A stretch of 64,000 nucleotides of DNA, taken from positions 558,001-622,000 of the forward strand of contig JADKEB010000033.1 in NCBI GenBank assembly GCA_016718205.1, written 5' to 3'. The notes under the pieces are model-generated. The model ran no database searches. It saw nothing but the letters and a program-made list of their open reading frames with translations, and was not told the DNA's origin. Positions 9,717 to 19,322 of the stretch are shown here, piece by piece. The position numbers were made by a program, and so were the translations under genes. Position 1 is the first letter of the stretch, and every line of letters starts with the position of its first letter. The stretch is from Saprospiraceae bacterium. Lineage in GTDB: Bacteria > Bacteroidota > Bacteroidia > Chitinophagales > Saprospiraceae.

Positions 9717-10724
9717 ATGATGAAGAAGTTTTTTATAACCATCATACTATATATCACAACTTTAGCAGGAGCTGTAAGTATCTATGCACAGGATGCTGCG
9801 CCGGCTGAAGATGCAGGAGCACAAGCTGCTCCCAATGTATTTAATCTTGCATACAATAACATATTACTGGTACTTGCAGTGCTTGTTTTGATAGGCGTTA
9901 TTTTGGCAGGTCTTAGCCTTATATGGGCTCTGATAGAAATTCAGAAGATGAAACTTCTTGAAAAATATGGTCCGGAAGGCTTGGAAAAAGCAAACCTAAC
10001 AGCATCAGGATCTATCTGGAGCACCATCTCAGAAAAAGCCTGGAATCTGGTACCTAAAGACAAAGAACAGGACATAGATCTCGGTCATGAGTACGACGGC
10101 ATCCGCGAATTGGACAATTCGCTACCACCTTGGTGGTTATGGTTATTTTACGGAACCATCATTTGGGCTGCAGTGTATCTATGGTACTATCATGTATCTG
10201 ACAAAGGGCCAAGCCAGGAGCAGGAATATATAGCAGCTATGGAAATGGGTGAAGCTGAAAAAGCTAAATATCTGTCTACTCAGGCCAATGCAGTGGATGA
10301 AAAAACAGTCACCTTGCTCACAGATGCAGCAGCTATAGCAGAAGGGAAAGAACTCTTTGCAGCCAATACTTGTAAAACGTGCCACGGGGAAAATTTGGAA
10401 GGTAATGCCATAGGACCAAACTTAACTGATAAGTACTGGCTGCATGGTGGCAGCATCAATGATGTCTTTAAAACCATCAAATATGGTGTGCCTGAAAAAG
10501 GTATGGTGTCCTGGCAAGCACAGATAAAGCCAGGATCTATGCAAAAGATAGCCAGTTATATTCTATCATTACAAGGAAGTAATCCAGCCAATCCTAAAGC
10601 ACCTCAAGGGGACTTGTATGTACCTGGAGCTACAGGTGGTGGTGCAGTAACGGATACTGTTTCTGTGGGTCAGGCAAGTCCTTCAAAATCAGACACTACA
10701 AATGTGGCCCAACCAGCCAAATAA
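9717..10724 (+). CDS. ccoP: cbb3 cytochrome c oxidase subunit III (CcoP)
   Basis: Membrane-anchored c-type cytochrome that feeds electrons to CcoNO. An N-terminal hydrophobic stretch (about 1-25, ending IYAQ) looks like a cleaved signal or an extra anchor. Two transmembrane segments follow at about 47-72 and 139-158. The cytochrome domain has a single heme-c motif C219-K-T-C-H223. Proteobacterial CcoP carries two heme-binding domains, while Bacteroidota homologues often carry one, as here. The tail (about 305-335) is Gly/Thr/Ser-rich low complexity. Two adjacent ATG codons (9717 and 9720) can start the gene. A terminator-like hairpin follows. Confidence 0.95.
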   Translation: MMKKFFITIILYITTLAGAVSIYAQDAAPAEDAGAQAAPNVFNLAYNNILLVLAVLVLIGVILAGLSLIWALIEIQKMKLLEKYGPEGLEKANLTASGSIWSTISEKAWNLVPKDKEQDIDLGHEYDGIRELDNSLPPWWLWLFYGTIIWAAVYLWYYHVSDKGPSQEQEYIAAMEMGEAEKAKYLSTQANAVDEKTVTLLTDAAAIAEGKELFAANTCKTCHGENLEGNAIGPNLTDKYWLHGGSINDVFKTIKYGVPEKGMVSWQAQIKPGSMQKIASYILSLQGSNPANPKAPQGDLYVPGATGGGAVTDTVSVGQASPSKSDTTNVAQPAK

Positions 10725-10750
10725 ATAAATTTTTTGAATAATATGCGTTG

Positions 10751-10791
10751 AATGACAGGGTGGCTTCTAATTCACATCCTGTCATTTTTTA
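10751..10791 (+). terminator. Rho-independent terminator after ccoP
   Basis: The stem AATGACAGG (10751-10759) pairs exactly with CCTGTCATT (10778-10786) across an 18-base loop and runs into a T-rich tract. It lies 27 bp after the ccoP stop codon and separates ccoS-ccoNO-ccoQ-ccoP from ccoG. Confidence 0.75.
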
Positions 10792-10860
10792 TTTAAGCAA
10801 CACGAGTTACAAAACAAGTCAATATTCTATCATAAATTTGCATCAATAAATTGGTTATCA

Positions 10861-12333
10861 ATGTCTTCAGATATACACAATCCGGTAGATGAGCAGTTCA
10901 GAGATAAGATTTCTACTGTGGATAAGAGTGGAAAAAGGATTTGGATCTATCCAAAGAAGCCAACTGGAAAATTTACAAATTACAGAATTTGGTTATCGTA
11001 TTTGTTTCTGATCATTTTGTTTGGTCTGCCTTTTATCAAGGTGAATGGAGAACCGTTTGTCTTATTCAATATCCTTGAGCGCAATTTTATCTTATTTGGA
11101 ATCCATTTCGGACCACAGGATTTTTATCTCTTTGCTATAGCAATGCTCATTCTCCTGGTCTTTATCATTTTATTTACTGTCATATTCGGAAGATTGTTTT
11201 GTGGGTGGATATGCCCTCAGACTGTGTTTATGGAGTTGGTGTACAGAAGGATAGAGTATGCCATAGATGGAGACTACAACGCACAGAAAAAATTGGATGC
11301 CGCACCATGGACAGCGGACAAAATCATCAAAAGGGTAAGTAAACAAGCGATATTTTTTGCAATTGCCGTACTCATTTCCAATACATTTTTGGCCTACATT
11401 GTCGGTCTGGATGAAGTCGTTAAGATCATACAGGAACCCATATCCTTGCATATGGGTGGCTTTATAGCGATGATTGTTTTTTCTTTTGCTTTTTATATAG
11501 TTTTTGCAAGATTGCGAGAACAGGTTTGTACCACTATCTGTCCATACGGCAGGTTACAAGGTGTAATGCTGGACAATAAGTCATTGGTAGTAGCTTATGA
11601 TTTTGTACGTGGTGAGCCAAGAGGTAAAATTCAAAAAAATAAAACCATATCCCAACCTGCTGCTGTTGCCACAGGAGATGCCACAGGAGATTATATAGCG
11701 TCTGTACAAAATAAATTGGGAGATTGTATAGATTGTAAACTCTGTATTCATGTATGTCCAACAGGTATCGACATCAGAAATGGGACTCAGCTCGAATGCG
11801 TCAACTGTACAGCCTGTATGGATGCATGTGATGAAGTCATGGAAAAAGTGAACAGGCCGAAAGGTTTGATTCGCATAGATAGTATAGAAGGGATTACAAA
11901 AAAAGGAAATAAACTTATCAATCCGAGAAGCATTGCTTATACAGGAGTCTTGCTGGGATTGATCATACTGGAAGTGGTTTTATTCAGTCTGAGGTCTGAT
12001 GTCGAGGTATTATTGCTCAGAACGGGTGGGTTGTTGTCTCAGGAAAATGCGGACGGCACTATCAGCAATCTGTACAACTATCAGATGATCAACAAAACCA
12101 ATGATACCTATCAGATGGAATTCAAAATGCTGGAACCCGCTTCGGGAACATTTGAAATAGTAGGAGGTAAGAGTCCAACAGTAGAAAAAAATAACAAAGC
12201 CGAAGGTGCACTTTTCATAAAAATACCAAAGGGACAGCTTGAAGGTGGCAAAAACAAGATTGTAGTTGGAGTCTATTCAGAAGGTAAGCTGGTCACTAAG
12301 GTCAAGACGACATTTTTTGGTCCTATCAAGTGA
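10861..12333 (+). CDS. ccoG: cbb3 oxidase accessory protein CcoG (FixG/RdxA family)
   Basis: Membrane-bound polyferredoxin of 490 residues, implicated in copper reduction and delivery during cbb3 oxidase assembly. About four to five transmembrane helices are present. The family motif FCGWICPQTVFMELVYR lies near residues 116-132. A dicluster ferredoxin domain has C289/C292/C295/C299 and C313/C316/C319/C323. The C-terminal part after a further helix (about 360-378) is an Ig-like periplasmic domain. It starts 136 bp after ccoP, behind a terminator, so it probably has its own promoter or depends on read-through. Confidence 0.95.
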   Translation: MSSDIHNPVDEQFRDKISTVDKSGKRIWIYPKKPTGKFTNYRIWLSYLFLIILFGLPFIKVNGEPFVLFNILERNFILFGIHFGPQDFYLFAIAMLILLVFIILFTVIFGRLFCGWICPQTVFMELVYRRIEYAIDGDYNAQKKLDAAPWTADKIIKRVSKQAIFFAIAVLISNTFLAYIVGLDEVVKIIQEPISLHMGGFIAMIVFSFAFYIVFARLREQVCTTICPYGRLQGVMLDNKSLVVAYDFVRGEPRGKIQKNKTISQPAAVATGDATGDYIASVQNKLGDCIDCKLCIHVCPTGIDIRNGTQLECVNCTACMDACDEVMEKVNRPKGLIRIDSIEGITKKGNKLINPRSIAYTGVLLGLIILEVVLFSLRSDVEVLLLRTGGLLSQENADGTISNLYNYQMINKTNDTYQMEFKMLEPASGTFEIVGGKSPTVEKNNKAEGALFIKIPKGQLEGGKNKIVVGVYSEGKLVTKVKTTFFGPIK

Positions 12334-12345
12334 TCATGAACATAT

Positions 12346-12397
12346 AAAGCCTGTTGATTGTTGAAAATGCCATAAGTCGCGATCACAGGCTTTTTTA
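12346..12397 (+). terminator. Terminator-like hairpin after ccoG
   Basis: The arm AAAGCCTGT (12346-12354) pairs exactly with ACAGGCTTT (12385-12393) over a 30-base loop and is followed by a T run. It lies just after the ccoG stop and before the toxin-antitoxin pair. Confidence 0.7.
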
Positions 12398-12443
12398 TTA
12401 ACTCAAAATCGTTACATTTTATTTTTTCAATAAACTTTATGTT

Positions 12444-12665
12444 ATGACAAGCAAATTGACAAATGCTCAACTTGAAATATTAAAAATATTTTCCAGTCCA
12501 ATGAGTAAAAAAGAATTGAAGGAGTTCAAAGCTTATTTGCTTGAATATCGCGCAAAAGAGTTAAGTGAACTAGTTGATGAAAAGTTTGAAGAAATGGGTA
12601 CTCATCCTGATGACTTACTAAATGAACACTTTCGAACACCATATCTAATTAAGAATTCTTCATGA
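12444..12665 (+). CDS. Putative antitoxin of a PIN-type toxin-antitoxin pair
   Basis: A 73-residue, charged, helix-rich protein without a membrane segment. The middle is strongly polar (KKELKEFKAYLLEYRAKEL) and the C-terminus is short and extended, as in small antitoxins that wrap the toxin. I do not recognise a named antitoxin family. The call rests on its size and its four-base ATGA overlap with the downstream PIN-domain gene, the usual antitoxin-then-toxin order. It lies within the cco region, between ccoG and ccoH. Confidence 0.72.
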   Translation: MTSKLTNAQLEILKIFSSPMSKKELKEFKAYLLEYRAKELSELVDEKFEEMGTHPDDLLNEHFRTPYLIKNSS

Positions 12666-13078
12666 AAATGGTGGTTGTTTTAGACACAAATGTGATGTTA
12701 GTATGTCATTCTCCTCAATCATCTTTACATCCTTTATTTTTGATGTTGAAATCAGGAAATATTTCTTTGTGCTTATCAAATGAAATTTTATTGGAATATG
12801 AAGAAGTTTTTACAAAAAAAAAAATGGCGTTTTTTATAGCAGATAAATATATAAAATTTATTTTAGAACTACCATCTTTAATTTATGTAAGGCCATATTA
12901 TTCATGGAATTTGATTGTTCAAGATCCTGATGACAATAAATTTGTCGATTGTGCTGTAGCAGGAAATGCTGATTATATTATAACTGAAGATAAACATTTT
13001 GACGAGTTAAAGCATATTGATTTTCCAAATGTTTCTTACATCTCTTCCGGAGAGTTTTTAAACCGGTTTAATAAATAA
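12662..13078 (+). CDS. PIN-domain toxin (putative toxin-antitoxin system component, COG1569-like)
   Basis: A 138-residue PIN-domain protein, predicted to be a Mg2+-dependent ribonuclease toxin. The conserved acidic residues are visible: the first Asp in VVVLDTNVML near the N-terminus, an acidic residue in LLEYEE at about 41-46, DPDDNKFVDCA near residues 87-97, and TEDKHF near 108-113. The start overlaps the antitoxin stop (ATGA), so translation is coupled. Codon use and AT content look richer in A/T than the flanking cco genes, consistent with recent insertion. Family assignment is good; toxicity is inferred. Confidence 0.85.
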   Translation: MKMVVVLDTNVMLVCHSPQSSLHPLFLMLKSGNISLCLSNEILLEYEEVFTKKKMAFFIADKYIKFILELPSLIYVRPYYSWNLIVQDPDDNKFVDCAVAGNADYIITEDKHFDELKHIDFPNVSYISSGEFLNRFNK

Positions 13079-13112
13079 CAAATTAAATATAACCTTTAAA
13101 TCAAAAACATTT

Positions 13113-13556
13113 ATGAAATTCAATTGGGGTACGGGGTTAGTCATATTTTTTATACTGTTTGTTGGGACGCTGGGATTTGTATTATACCAATCAACTCAGG
13201 TACATGATAGCCTCGTCGTGAAAAATTACTATGATGAAGATATCAATTATCAAAAACACTATGATAAAAAACAGAATACTGCTGATCTGTCAATAAAAGT
13301 CAAAACCGAATACAACAAGGATAAAAAAGAAGTTCTTTTGACTTTTCCTACAGACTCATCATCAGGTATATCAGGAAAGATAGTGCTTTTTAACCCTTAT
13401 TCTGAATATTCTGATGTTAAATATGATTTTAACTTGGGAAAAGCTGCTACATATACATTTCCTGTAGATAAAGTAAAATCTGGGAGGTGGAAGATCAAGA
13501 TCGACTGGAAACAGGGAGATAAAGAGTATTATCAGGAAGAGGAGATTGTATTGTAG
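13113..13556 (+). CDS. ccoH: FixH/CcoH family cbb3 oxidase assembly protein
   Basis: A 147-residue protein with one N-terminal transmembrane helix (about 6-27) and a periplasmic Ig-like domain. The conserved post-helix segment (VHDSLVVKNYYDEDINYQ) is typical of FixH from Bacteroidota. CcoH is needed for stable cbb3 assembly. It normally follows ccoG directly, but here the toxin-antitoxin pair separates them. The start is the ATG at 13113, 34 bp after the PIN gene, so it may be read from the same transcript as the toxin-antitoxin pair. Confidence 0.88.
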   Translation: MKFNWGTGLVIFFILFVGTLGFVLYQSTQVHDSLVVKNYYDEDINYQKHYDKKQNTADLSIKVKTEYNKDKKEVLLTFPTDSSSGISGKIVLFNPYSEYSDVKYDFNLGKAATYTFPVDKVKSGRWKIKIDWKQGDKEYYQEEEIVL

Positions 13557-13797
13557 TTTTTTTATAATGAATAAAAAATGCATCTCTCATTCAGGGAATG
13601 TGTTCTTCCAAAATCCACAATTCTGCTTTCCAACATTAATATTACATTTAATGAATGGTTTAGATAAAGTTAAAAGTAGCTTAAATGAATCATTTTCATG
13701 ACACGATGATCATAAGTTCGGCAATATTACTTCACTATTGCGGTTAAACTTTTAAACAAATGAATGGTCAAATCATCAAACAAATAAATTCATTAAG

Positions 13798-14690
13798 ATG
13801 AAAACAATATTTTTTCTAATGATCATCGTGCTGTGTATATTTTCATGCCGTAAAGACGAAAATAATGACGTAGCACCCGGAGATGCATCGATAGTCAAGT
13901 ATCTTTTTGATGCAATAAAAGATGAAGTGGACCAGCAACTGAACATCCAGGGCAGTCTGAATGGCTTTAAGGACGAATATGCAGGACCCAGGGGTGGATG
14001 TGCTGCAGTTACTATTTCTCCGCAAGGCAATACTTTTCCCAAAACAGTAACCATTTCCTTTCCCCAGAACTGCAAAACCTTTGCTGGTGCAGATATAGTA
14101 GGAACAGTATCAGTCAATATCAGTGGCCGTATAAGAGAGTCTGGAACAACGGCTGTTTTTACTTAAAGTTTTCGTACAGTTCCTTTTTTTTCACCTCTGC
14201 TTATCTTTCATTTTTTAAATTAAAACACCCTTTTAATGACATGGAATTTAAGTACAAAAAGTATGTTGTATCGGGCAACTATCGTATCACGTTTAATGGA
14301 GGTCTGGCCCACATAACGGTCATTTCAGATGGCAAAGTGATTACATCAGAAGGCAAAACTATTTTTTATTCGGCTACCAATAATGCCACACAAACTGAAG
14401 GTACTACCACTACATTTAAAACCAATCCCACAACTTTTCTACAGGATGATGTATACTCGATCACCACTACAAGTCAGGGAATCAATACCAAAGGTAATAC
14501 CTTTACCGTGACAACGGATCAAGCATTGATTTACAAGGTTGCTTGTCAATGGATCACCGCCGGCAAAATAAAAATCATCGAAGATACGCGCCCTAAATTG
14601 ACAGCAAGTCTGGATTATGGTGACGAATTCTGTGATAATAAAGCCATACTGACCTTCAATAACAAGAGCGTAGAAATACTATTGCCTTAA
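13798..14690 (+). pseudogene. Frameshifted secreted lipoprotein gene
   Basis: Two reading frames together look like one lipoprotein. The first part (13798-14166) starts with a lipoprotein signal whose Cys is at residue 17 (CIFSCRKDEN) and includes a repeat-like GCAAVTISPQGN segment before a TAA at 14164. The second part is open in another frame from upstream of 14163 to 14690. It contains a beta-rich domain and a typical C-terminal stretch, YGDEFCDNKAILTFNN followed by EILLP, which is common at the end of Bacteroidota lipoproteins. Joining them needs a single-base change near 14100-14166. The stretch 14165-14230 is T-rich and poor in protein character, so a small indel or insertion is likely. 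A sequencing error is possible. Confidence 0.6.
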
Positions 14691-14868
14691 AGAGACAATG
14701 TTGAATCTACTCTGAAAAGTCCATGATGAAGAGAAATTAAAAAAAAAAAAATAATGATTTCTACTGCATTAATAATCAATCGTTTCCCTTTATGGGAAGG
14801 TTGAAAAACGTTTGATGATCATAAAATATTTGTTTTAGGAGTAGGCCCAATATTTCATTGGTAGCAAA

Positions 14869-16626
14869 TCAACGCACCCCATGCATCAGTTTCTTTAAAA
14901 CCGGGCTCAAGACTAATATCACAACGCCCGCTGCCATAGGAACAAAAGTAAAGATCAGGAAAAAATTGGACATACCATGCTCGGCCGAAATGCTATCTAT
15001 CATACCACCCATGGTACCGGCTACTTTATTGCCTACCGCTATGGCCAGATACCATATACCATAGGTGACTGCGATCATGCGACCTGGCACCAGTTTGCTT
15101 ACATAGGAAAGACCTACAGGAGAAATACACAATTCGCCCAAAGTATGAAATAGATACGCTATTACTAACCAGATAATGCCTACAGCAGCAGTCTTCGCGC
15201 CCAAGGGAATGCCTGATGATCCATAAGCTAAGGATAGAAAACCTATACCCAGAAACATAAGTCCGATACTGTATTTTACTGAGGCGGATGGGTTGTATTT
15301 GCTTTCCCAGATCTTAGAGAATAATGGCCCCAATGCTATGATAAAAAATGAGTTGAGGATGCCAAACCAGGTTGCGGCAATCTCTGTATTCGTCTGATTA
15401 AATTCATTGACCAGCATCCAGATCACAATACCCCAAATGATTACAAAACTGGTTCCCAAAAACATATTGGCTATAGCAAATCTGGCAAATGTCTGGATGA
15501 ATAGTTTCCACAAAACGTAAGTGATGATAAGCAAAGGAACAACCGTCAACAGTGTATTAAATATCTTGAATAACATAGCACTGCTGCCTTCAAGAGATCT
15601 GTCCATGTAGTCTTTGGCAAAAATCGTCATCGATCCTCCTGCCTGCTCAAATGAAGCCCAGAAAAACATATAGAAAACAGCTATGATAAACACTGCCAGC
15701 ATCCGATCTCTGGTGACTGTGGAATATCTGAAAATTCGGCTGAACAAGATAAACAGAAACAAAAGCAGACAGCCAAGGATAACGTAGCCGGCATTGGAAC
15801 TGTTACCAAAAATATTATTGTTGTACACTTTTGACATAGGATCATTGATGATCCATGTGAGCGCACCTATTGCCGTTATGGCTACCAATATAAGATCTAT
15901 GGTAGTAAATGGGTTGAGTCTGCCACCATTGGCTTCTGTAGACATATCATCAGCAGAGCCGGAAATGGCCGCCACTGCATTTCTGTCAGGAGGCAAGCCA
16001 ACATCTCCAAATATTTTTTGCGAAAGATAGAATTGCAACATACCAAAAAACATGAATATGCCTGCCAGACCAAAACCCCATGAAAAGCCTACTTTTTCGC
16101 CGATGTATCCGCAAAGCATGATGCCCAGAAATGCACCTGAATTGACTCCCATGTAGAAAATAGTGTAAGCACCATCTTTTTTCTCCGGGTGATCTTTGTA
16201 CAGTTTTGCCACCATGGATGTCATGTTGGGTTTAAAGAATCCATTGCCAAAAATCAGAAAAGCAAGACCCAAATATAAAAATACGGGACTTTCCATGGCC
16301 ATAGAAGCATGGCCAAGTGTCATTAATGTAGCTCCAATGATGATTGCCCGTCTGTGCCCCAGAAATTTATCAGCCAAGATGCCTCCAATGATAGGTGTCA
16401 GATATACCATAGAAGTATAGGTTCCATACAGTGCCAAGGCATTAGCTCTGGGCCAGCCCCAACCTTCATCCAGTAATGATGAAGTAAGGAAAAGCACGAG
16501 CAAAGCACGCATGCCGTAAAAGGAAAACCGTTCCCACATTTCGGTAAAAAAAAGGGTAAACAGACCGGCCGGATGCCCCAGCACATTTGTCTTAAAAAAG
16601 TCTCCTGATGGTGTATTGGGTGACAT
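14869..16626 (-). CDS. POT/PTR family proton-coupled peptide transporter
   Basis: Inner-membrane importer of di- and tripeptides driven by protons (MFS, POT family). The 585-residue length and roughly 14 transmembrane helices fit bacterial members with extra helices. The N-terminal signature is visible: LFFTEMWERFSFYGMRALL near residues 25-43, containing the ExxER-like motif. The PTR2 signature region FYMGVNSGAFLG is near 156-167. It lies on the opposite strand between ccoH and the TauE/SafE-like gene, so it appears to interrupt an ancestral cco arrangement. The ATG start at 16626 is clear. Confidence 0.93.
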   Translation of the reverse strand: MSPNTPSGDFFKTNVLGHPAGLFTLFFTEMWERFSFYGMRALLVLFLTSSLLDEGWGWPRANALALYGTYTSMVYLTPIIGGILADKFLGHRRAIIIGATLMTLGHASMAMESPVFLYLGLAFLIFGNGFFKPNMTSMVAKLYKDHPEKKDGAYTIFYMGVNSGAFLGIMLCGYIGEKVGFSWGFGLAGIFMFFGMLQFYLSQKIFGDVGLPPDRNAVAAISGSADDMSTEANGGRLNPFTTIDLILVAITAIGALTWIINDPMSKVYNNNIFGNSSNAGYVILGCLLLFLFILFSRIFRYSTVTRDRMLAVFIIAVFYMFFWASFEQAGGSMTIFAKDYMDRSLEGSSAMLFKIFNTLLTVVPLLIITYVLWKLFIQTFARFAIANMFLGTSFVIIWGIVIWMLVNEFNQTNTEIAATWFGILNSFFIIALGPLFSKIWESKYNPSASVKYSIGLMFLGIGFLSLAYGSSGIPLGAKTAAVGIIWLVIAYLFHTLGELCISPVGLSYVSKLVPGRMIAVTYGIWYLAIAVGNKVAGTMGGMIDSISAEHGMSNFFLIFTFVPMAAGVVILVLSPVLKKLMHGVR

Positions 16627-16807
16627 GAGCTATGTTTTAATTATCTTGATGAATGAGTAATGATAAAATTTATAAGTTATTGGCTGAGGCAAATATAATG
16701 CAAATAGCCAACATTTACTTATCTTGATTTATTTTAAATATTTGACAAAGGACACAACCCAAATTGATTTCTCTCTGTTATCATTTTTCAAGCAATCGCA
16801 CTTTTTT

Positions 16808-17506
16808 GTGTACTGGATAGCATTTACACTCGGTTTTTTTGGTAGTCTGCACTGTATCGGCATGTGTGGTCCATTGGCTTTGGCCGTACACACCAGCAAA
16901 AAAAATGTAGGGTTCGGTGCATTTTTTGGCTCGTTGCAATATAATGCAGGTCGTACTATCGGGTACATCAGTCTTGGGCTGCTTTTTGGATTTTTAGGTA
17001 GTGCAGTAGCTTTTGGTGGTGCTCAAAGAGTTGTTTCAGTTGGTTTAGGAGTGATTATGGTGATATTTTTTTTCTTTTCTGTCAATCCAGATCATCTTAT
17101 CTCCGGTATGCCGGCATTCCACCGTTTTTACCAGTCTGTAAGTCAACGATTGTTCGGATTGCTTCGCAAGAGTGCGCACGTGCCTTCCCTGTATCTGGGT
17201 GTTGTCAATGGTTTCTTGCCTTGCGGACTGGTATATATCGCCATCGCCGGAGCAATATCACTGAGCAATATCTGGGGTAGTATGGGATTTATGCTTTTTT
17301 TTGGTTTGGGTACTTTTCCGGCTATGATGGGTGTGACATTGGGCCATCAGGCTGTAAGCCAAAAACTGCGTGTATCACTAAAGCGACTTTACCCTATCAT
17401 CACTTTAGTCATGGGAGTATATTTGATATACAGGGGATTGATGTCCAAACTTCCTTTGGAACTTGACTTCTTTGAAGCACTGAAGAATCCGGTGATGTGT
17501 CATTGA
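16808..17506 (+). CDS. Sulfite exporter TauE/SafE-like membrane protein (cco-associated)
   Basis: Polytopic membrane protein with six or so hydrophobic segments and the conserved first-helix motif FFGSLHCIGMCGP, plus a second motif NGFLPCGLVY in the middle. This family (DsbD-like TauE/SafE, near CcoI/CcoS/CcoH genes) is common in Bacteroidota cco clusters and may help cytochrome or metal maturation. No ATG lies in frame upstream of the motif. I chose the GTG at 16808, which gives 232 residues and an N-terminus beginning just before the first helix as in relatives. A TTG at 16724 would add 28 residues. It is 3.3 kb away from ccoH. Confidence 0.82.
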   Translation: MYWIAFTLGFFGSLHCIGMCGPLALAVHTSKKNVGFGAFFGSLQYNAGRTIGYISLGLLFGFLGSAVAFGGAQRVVSVGLGVIMVIFFFFSVNPDHLISGMPAFHRFYQSVSQRLFGLLRKSAHVPSLYLGVVNGFLPCGLVYIAIAGAISLSNIWGSMGFMLFFGLGTFPAMMGVTLGHQAVSQKLRVSLKRLYPIITLVMGVYLIYRGLMSKLPLELDFFEALKNPVMCH

Positions 17507-17680
17507 AAGATGATGCCATATTGAAAATATTTCCTTTTAAATTATTTAATATTGCTACAAGTTTGAATAACTCAAATCATCTTTCAACCAGAATAAAAAA
17601 TTGCGAATTTCTGGGGTTGTGGTATATAATATTTGCAACTTTCTGTATTTTTGTTTGAATTACTAAGGAAAATAGGTAAA

Positions 17681-18400
17681 ATGGATCATTTAAACTTGCC
17701 GGAAGTCTTCAATGGTAGTCGTCTTCAAAGAAAGCAATATAAAGATTCCTTTGAAAAACAATTAATAAAACTGAGCAGGAGAAGAAATGAACTTTGGGAT
17801 GAAATACGTAATCTGCCTCTTATCGAATTAAAACAACCTTACCAAAGAGGATATAAACGCTATTTTGTTTTAAAAAATGACATAGCCTATGGTAATAAAG
17901 AGCATTTTTATCAAAATATTCTGGATAAGATAAACACAATTCAGTATCATCCAGATGAAAAATTTCAAACCAAAAAAAGAAGAAAGCGAAAAAGAGTATA
18001 TGTGGACAAGCCTCAATTTCTAAAAAATCTGACAGAATATGACTGGTCAAAAAATCCTAAAATGATTCTCACTGATCAGGAGAGAGCTTGCTTTGAGCTG
18101 AAAGATGTTTACTATCATCAATTCAAAAGGATACAAAAAGAATATGTTTTCTCCCAACCATGGCGTTTCAGGCTTACAGTTGAGCCCAATATGATCACTC
18201 ACATCCGTCAGATAGATAATGAACTTGAGAAAGAATTGAAATATATCAACAACTATATAGAAACCCGAAATCTGAACGGTAAATTGGACAATATGTTTGG
18301 CCGAAAAAATACATACAAAGCGTATAGCGGGATCTGGGACCTGCCTCCACGCGTGAAAAGAGAGCACTTTAAGGATAAGGCAAAGAGCCAATCAGAATGA
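17681..18400 (+). CDS. Conserved hypothetical protein, basic and soluble
   Basis: A 239-residue protein of unknown function, without signal peptide or membrane segment. It is rich in Lys, Arg, Tyr and aromatic residues, with a very basic patch KKRRKRKRV near residue 115 and a coiled, Glu/Lys-rich stretch in the second half (about 165-195). The basic patch could bind nucleic acid, but nothing identifies a family. The ATG at 17681 is preferred to the TTG at 17633 because AAGGAAAATAGG lies just upstream. It has no obvious operon partner. Confidence 0.65.
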   Translation: MDHLNLPEVFNGSRLQRKQYKDSFEKQLIKLSRRRNELWDEIRNLPLIELKQPYQRGYKRYFVLKNDIAYGNKEHFYQNILDKINTIQYHPDEKFQTKKRRKRKRVYVDKPQFLKNLTEYDWSKNPKMILTDQERACFELKDVYYHQFKRIQKEYVFSQPWRFRLTVEPNMITHIRQIDNELEKELKYINNYIETRNLNGKLDNMFGRKNTYKAYSGIWDLPPRVKREHFKDKAKSQSE

Positions 18401-18497
18401 TATTTTTCAAAAATATTTTGGTTTGTTGGGTTACTTTTTAAATATTTAGGCATTAAGGGTATTGAGACGTAATTTTTTAAACTAAACAGCATTAGCC

Positions 18498-19313
18498 ATG
18501 CGTATATTTATCCTGTTTTTATTCATTTTATGCATTCATTTTTACAACCTTTCTGGACAATTAGTAATAGATTATGAAACACTATCTATCAGAGACATAG
18601 ACCCATCAAAATTTGTAGTAGGTAAATTTATCAACGTCAAAATAGAAAATTATTGTGATACTTGTGACAAGTTTACCGTAGAGATCTCTGGTGAGCAGCA
18701 TGAAAATACTTCAGGTATTGATGCTTTTAAAAAAATGAATTCAGACAATAAGGTTGTAAGAGATACTGGAAACTACTTTTTATTGTCATTTCAGGTACCA
18801 GACAAAGACAAATCCATCATTAAAATTATGAGATATGATTCATCAGGAAAAGTTAAAATTGAAGAGCACTCTTATTTTTTTCGAAATCGTGGTGGACTCA
18901 AATTTGATGTCAGCTCAGGCTTTTTTGTCTCAAACTTGAGGAACGAAACTTATGGGCTAAAGACAGTGAATGCTGAAAACAAACAAATCGTCCTGGAAAA
19001 CAATGGGGATATTAGAGTGGGGATAGGGTTATTGGCTCACTTACATTGCAGAAGTCAAAAGTGGTTATCAGGAGGTTTTACCGGCGGATTTGAAGTGAAT
19101 AACGATGCTAAGATCGGATTTTTGGCTGGCGGATCTTTACTTTTTGGTTATGACAGAAAGTTTATAATATCAGGCGGTGCAGCTTTTGGAAAAGTGAAGA
19201 GAATCTCAAAACTTTATAGCGTTGGAGAAAATGTACCTGCTTCTGTAAATGAAGTTCCTACAGTCGAGATATGGAAGATGGGCTTGTTTATTGCTTTAAC
19301 TTATAACTTTTAA
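18498..19313 (+). CDS. Secreted hypothetical protein with outer-membrane-like C-terminus
   Basis: A 271-residue protein with an N-terminal signal peptide (about 1-21, ending LSGQ). The first half is beta-rich and contains a Cys pair in ENYCDTCDKF. The second half alternates Gly and hydrophobic residues and ends in a terminal aromatic residue (LTYNF), as outer-membrane beta-barrel strands do. Function is unknown. It is followed after 9 bp by a small membrane protein gene and probably shares its transcript. It belongs to an accessory block next to the CHAT operon. Confidence 0.65.
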   Translation: MRIFILFLFILCIHFYNLSGQLVIDYETLSIRDIDPSKFVVGKFINVKIENYCDTCDKFTVEISGEQHENTSGIDAFKKMNSDNKVVRDTGNYFLLSFQVPDKDKSIIKIMRYDSSGKVKIEEHSYFFRNRGGLKFDVSSGFFVSNLRNETYGLKTVNAENKQIVLENNGDIRVGIGLLAHLHCRSQKWLSGGFTGGFEVNNDAKIGFLAGGSLLFGYDRKFIISGGAAFGKVKRISKLYSVGENVPASVNEVPTVEIWKMGLFIALTYNF

Positions 19314-19322
19314 ATCATTATC

